Shown here: positions 62,829 to 64,000 of the stretch, piece by piece
How the letters are laid out: every line of letters begins with the position of its first letter
How positions within the stretch are numbered: position 1 is the first letter of the stretch
NCBI RefSeq assembly: GCF_029222965.1
Contig: NZ_JARHUD010000005.1
Coordinates: 124,001-188,000, forward strand
Length of the DNA stretch: 64,000 nucleotides
Direction: 5' to 3'
Source of the DNA: Aquibaculum arenosum
Lineage (GTDB): Bacteria > Pseudomonadota > Alphaproteobacteria > Kiloniellales > DSM-21159
Position numbers and translations under genes: made by a program
The notes under the pieces: model-generated
Database searches by the model: none
The model's input: only the letters and a program-made list of their open reading frames with translations
What the model was told of the DNA's origin: nothing

Positions 62829-64000
62829 TTGCGAATGCTGGCTCCCGTTGCGGCACTGCTGCTGAGTGCGACCATTCTGCTCGCGGGCAACGGCCTGCAG
62901 ACAACGCTTCTGCCTGTCCGTGCCGAGATGGAGATCTTTCCCGCTTTCTCCATCGGTGTGATGGGCTCGGCCTACTTCCTGGGCTTTGTCGCCGGCTGCC
63001 TGCTGACCAGCAATCTCGTGCGGCGCGTTGGTCACATCCGCGTGTTCACTGCCATGGTGGCGGGTGCGTCGGCCATGCCACTGGTCCACATCCTTGTGAT
63101 CGATCCCGTGGCCTGGTGGGTGCTTCGTGCGGTTACCGGCTTCTGTATTGCCGCGCTTTTCCTGGTGATCGAGAGCTGGCTCAACGAGCGCGCAGACAAT
63201 CATACCCGCGGGGCAATCTTTTCGATCTATACCACGTTGAACTATGCGGCGATCACTGTCGGACAGCTGATGATCATGTTCTACGATCCAGCGCTGTTCC
63301 CGCTCTTTGCCATTGCATCGGTGCTGGTCTCGGTTGCGGCGATCCCCGTGGCACTAACCACTTCGGCGGCGCCTGCGCCTTTATCCGACGTGCGCATGCG
63401 CCCCCTCCACCTCCTGCGGATCTCACCAGTAGGTGTGGTGGGCTGCGCAGCCATTGGCATGTGCAACGGTGCCTTCTGGTCTCTCGGGCCAGCCTATGCA
63501 GTGGGCATTGGCTTCAACACCACCCAGATCGCACTTTTCATGAGTGTAACGGTTATCGGCGGCGCGCTGTCGCAGTGGCCCTTCGGCCGACTGTCCGACC
63601 GGCTCGACCGTCGTGTGGTGATCATTGGGGTCGGCCTGCTCTCGGCGATAAGCGGGCTGGGGCTATTCTTGGTAACCGGACGTTGGCCCATTGCCATTGC
63701 GCCACTGGCTTTTGCTTTCGGCGCCTTTTCCTTCCCAGTCTACGCGCTCTCGGTCGCCCATGTGAACGACTTGATCACCAATGAGAGCTTCGTCGAGGTG
63801 TCCGGCGGCCTGCTCCTGGTCAATGGCATTGCTGCAGTGATCGGTCCGCTGCTGGCGGCGGCTGCTATGGGCTACGCGGGACCGGCCGCCCTCTTCCTCT
63901 TCATTGCGATTATCTATCTGGTGCTGTGCGCCTTCGCCTTCCTGCGCATGCGTATCCGCCCGCTACCGGCCGAAACCCACGGCGCAGAGTTCGTTGTGGT
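62829..64000 (+). CDS. Major facilitator superfamily transporter, YcaD-like (partial)
   Basis: A frame runs from a TTG at 62829 (ATG at 62835, LRMLAPVAALLLSATILLAG) to the window edge with no stop. It gives about 390 residues and some 11-12 hydrophobic segments. FLVIESWLNERADNHTRG (about 110-127) and QWPFGRLSDRLDRRVVI (about 235-251) are typical of YcaD-type MFS carriers. GGAGG lies 10 bases before the TTG and 16 before the ATG, so the TTG is preferred. The substrate is unknown. The 3' end lies outside the window. Confidence 0.87.
   Translation, partial: MRMLAPVAALLLSATILLAGNGLQTTLLPVRAEMEIFPAFSIGVMGSAYFLGFVAGCLLTSNLVRRVGHIRVFTAMVAGASAMPLVHILVIDPVAWWVLRAVTGFCIAALFLVIESWLNERADNHTRGAIFSIYTTLNYAAITVGQLMIMFYDPALFPLFAIASVLVSVAAIPVALTTSAAPAPLSDVRMRPLHLLRISPVGVVGCAAIGMCNGAFWSLGPAYAVGIGFNTTQIALFMSVTVIGGALSQWPFGRLSDRLDRRVVIIGVGLLSAISGLGLFLVTGRWPIAIAPLAFAFGAFSFPVYALSVAHVNDLITNESFVEVSGGLLLVNGIAAVIGPLLAAAAMGYAGPAALFLFIAIIYLVLCAFAFLRMRIRPLPAETHGAEFVV

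Noticed and set aside
1-64000. Insertion sequences, prophage genes, CRISPR arrays, rRNA genes
   Set aside because: No transposase, integrase, phage structural gene, regularly spaced repeat or rRNA segment was seen on either strand.

Overview
The window is 64 kb of GC-rich, tightly packed chromosomal DNA. It carries about 65 protein genes and one tRNA, with no insertion sequence, prophage or CRISPR array that I can see. Several features point to an alphaproteobacterium, most likely a Rhodospirillales-type heterotroph: the gene order yceD-rpmF-plsX-fabH-ihfA-merR-tRNA-Pro, a ubiquinol-cytochrome c chaperone gene next to bamE, a short prolyl-tRNA synthetase next to lolC-lolD, a double-length dCTP deaminase, and dxs-ispA-xseB next to a histone-deacetylase-like gene. 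The species cannot be named from the sequence alone.

Layout. 1-0.9 kb: the end of a methionine-type ABC permease and its binding protein metQ, closed by a strong terminator. 0.9-7.1 kb: a SufU-like scaffold gene, then, on the minus strand, class II DAHP synthase, a nicotinate phosphoribosyltransferase-like gene, glutamine-dependent NAD synthetase and a glutamyl-tRNA synthetase. 7.3-15.2 kb: an SLC13 carrier with TrkA-C domains, glutathione reductase, guanine deaminase, a zinc-free MDR reductase, succinate semialdehyde dehydrogenase, a cysteine hydrolase, CsbD and CutA. 15.2-16.8 kb: a DUF442 sulfur/phosphatase protein divergent from a split YeeE/YedE pair. 16.8-22.6 kb: tRNA-Pro, merR, ihfA, fabH, plsX, rpmF, yceD, the cytochrome bc1 chaperone gene, bamE and a Nudix gene. 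22.7-30.6 kb: an S9 oligopeptidase, dxs-ispA-xseB, the HDAC-like gene, tandem Dcd and DUF423.

30.6-37.9 kb is a catabolic operon: a polyamine-type ABC importer, a beta-keto acid cleavage enzyme and a close relative of D-arginine dehydrogenase, with a divergent LysR regulator. 37.9-44 kb: a DinG-type helicase, lolD-lolC and proS. 44.1-49.6 kb: a CaiB CoA-transferase with a LysR gene, an OsmC protein, and an aliphatic-sulfonate ABC operon. The sulfonate leader looks like a SAM-II riboswitch followed by a mutually exclusive hairpin and terminator. 49.8-56.8 kb: DoxX, prmA, cysS, gmk-yicC, a short-chain dehydrogenase, a PCu(A)C-fold protein without copper ligands, and mnmA. 56.9-60.4 kb: a phosphonate-type ABC importer, phnD-phnC-phnE-phnE2, without C-P lyase. 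60.5-64 kb: a UvrD/PcrA helicase and an MFS carrier cut off by the window edge.

The best candidates for something new are the putative SAM-II-controlled sulfonate importer and the D-amino-acid/BKACE/polyamine-transporter operon. Less certain but worth checking are two proteins that keep their fold but have lost metal ligands: the PCu(A)C protein and the SufU-like scaffold.
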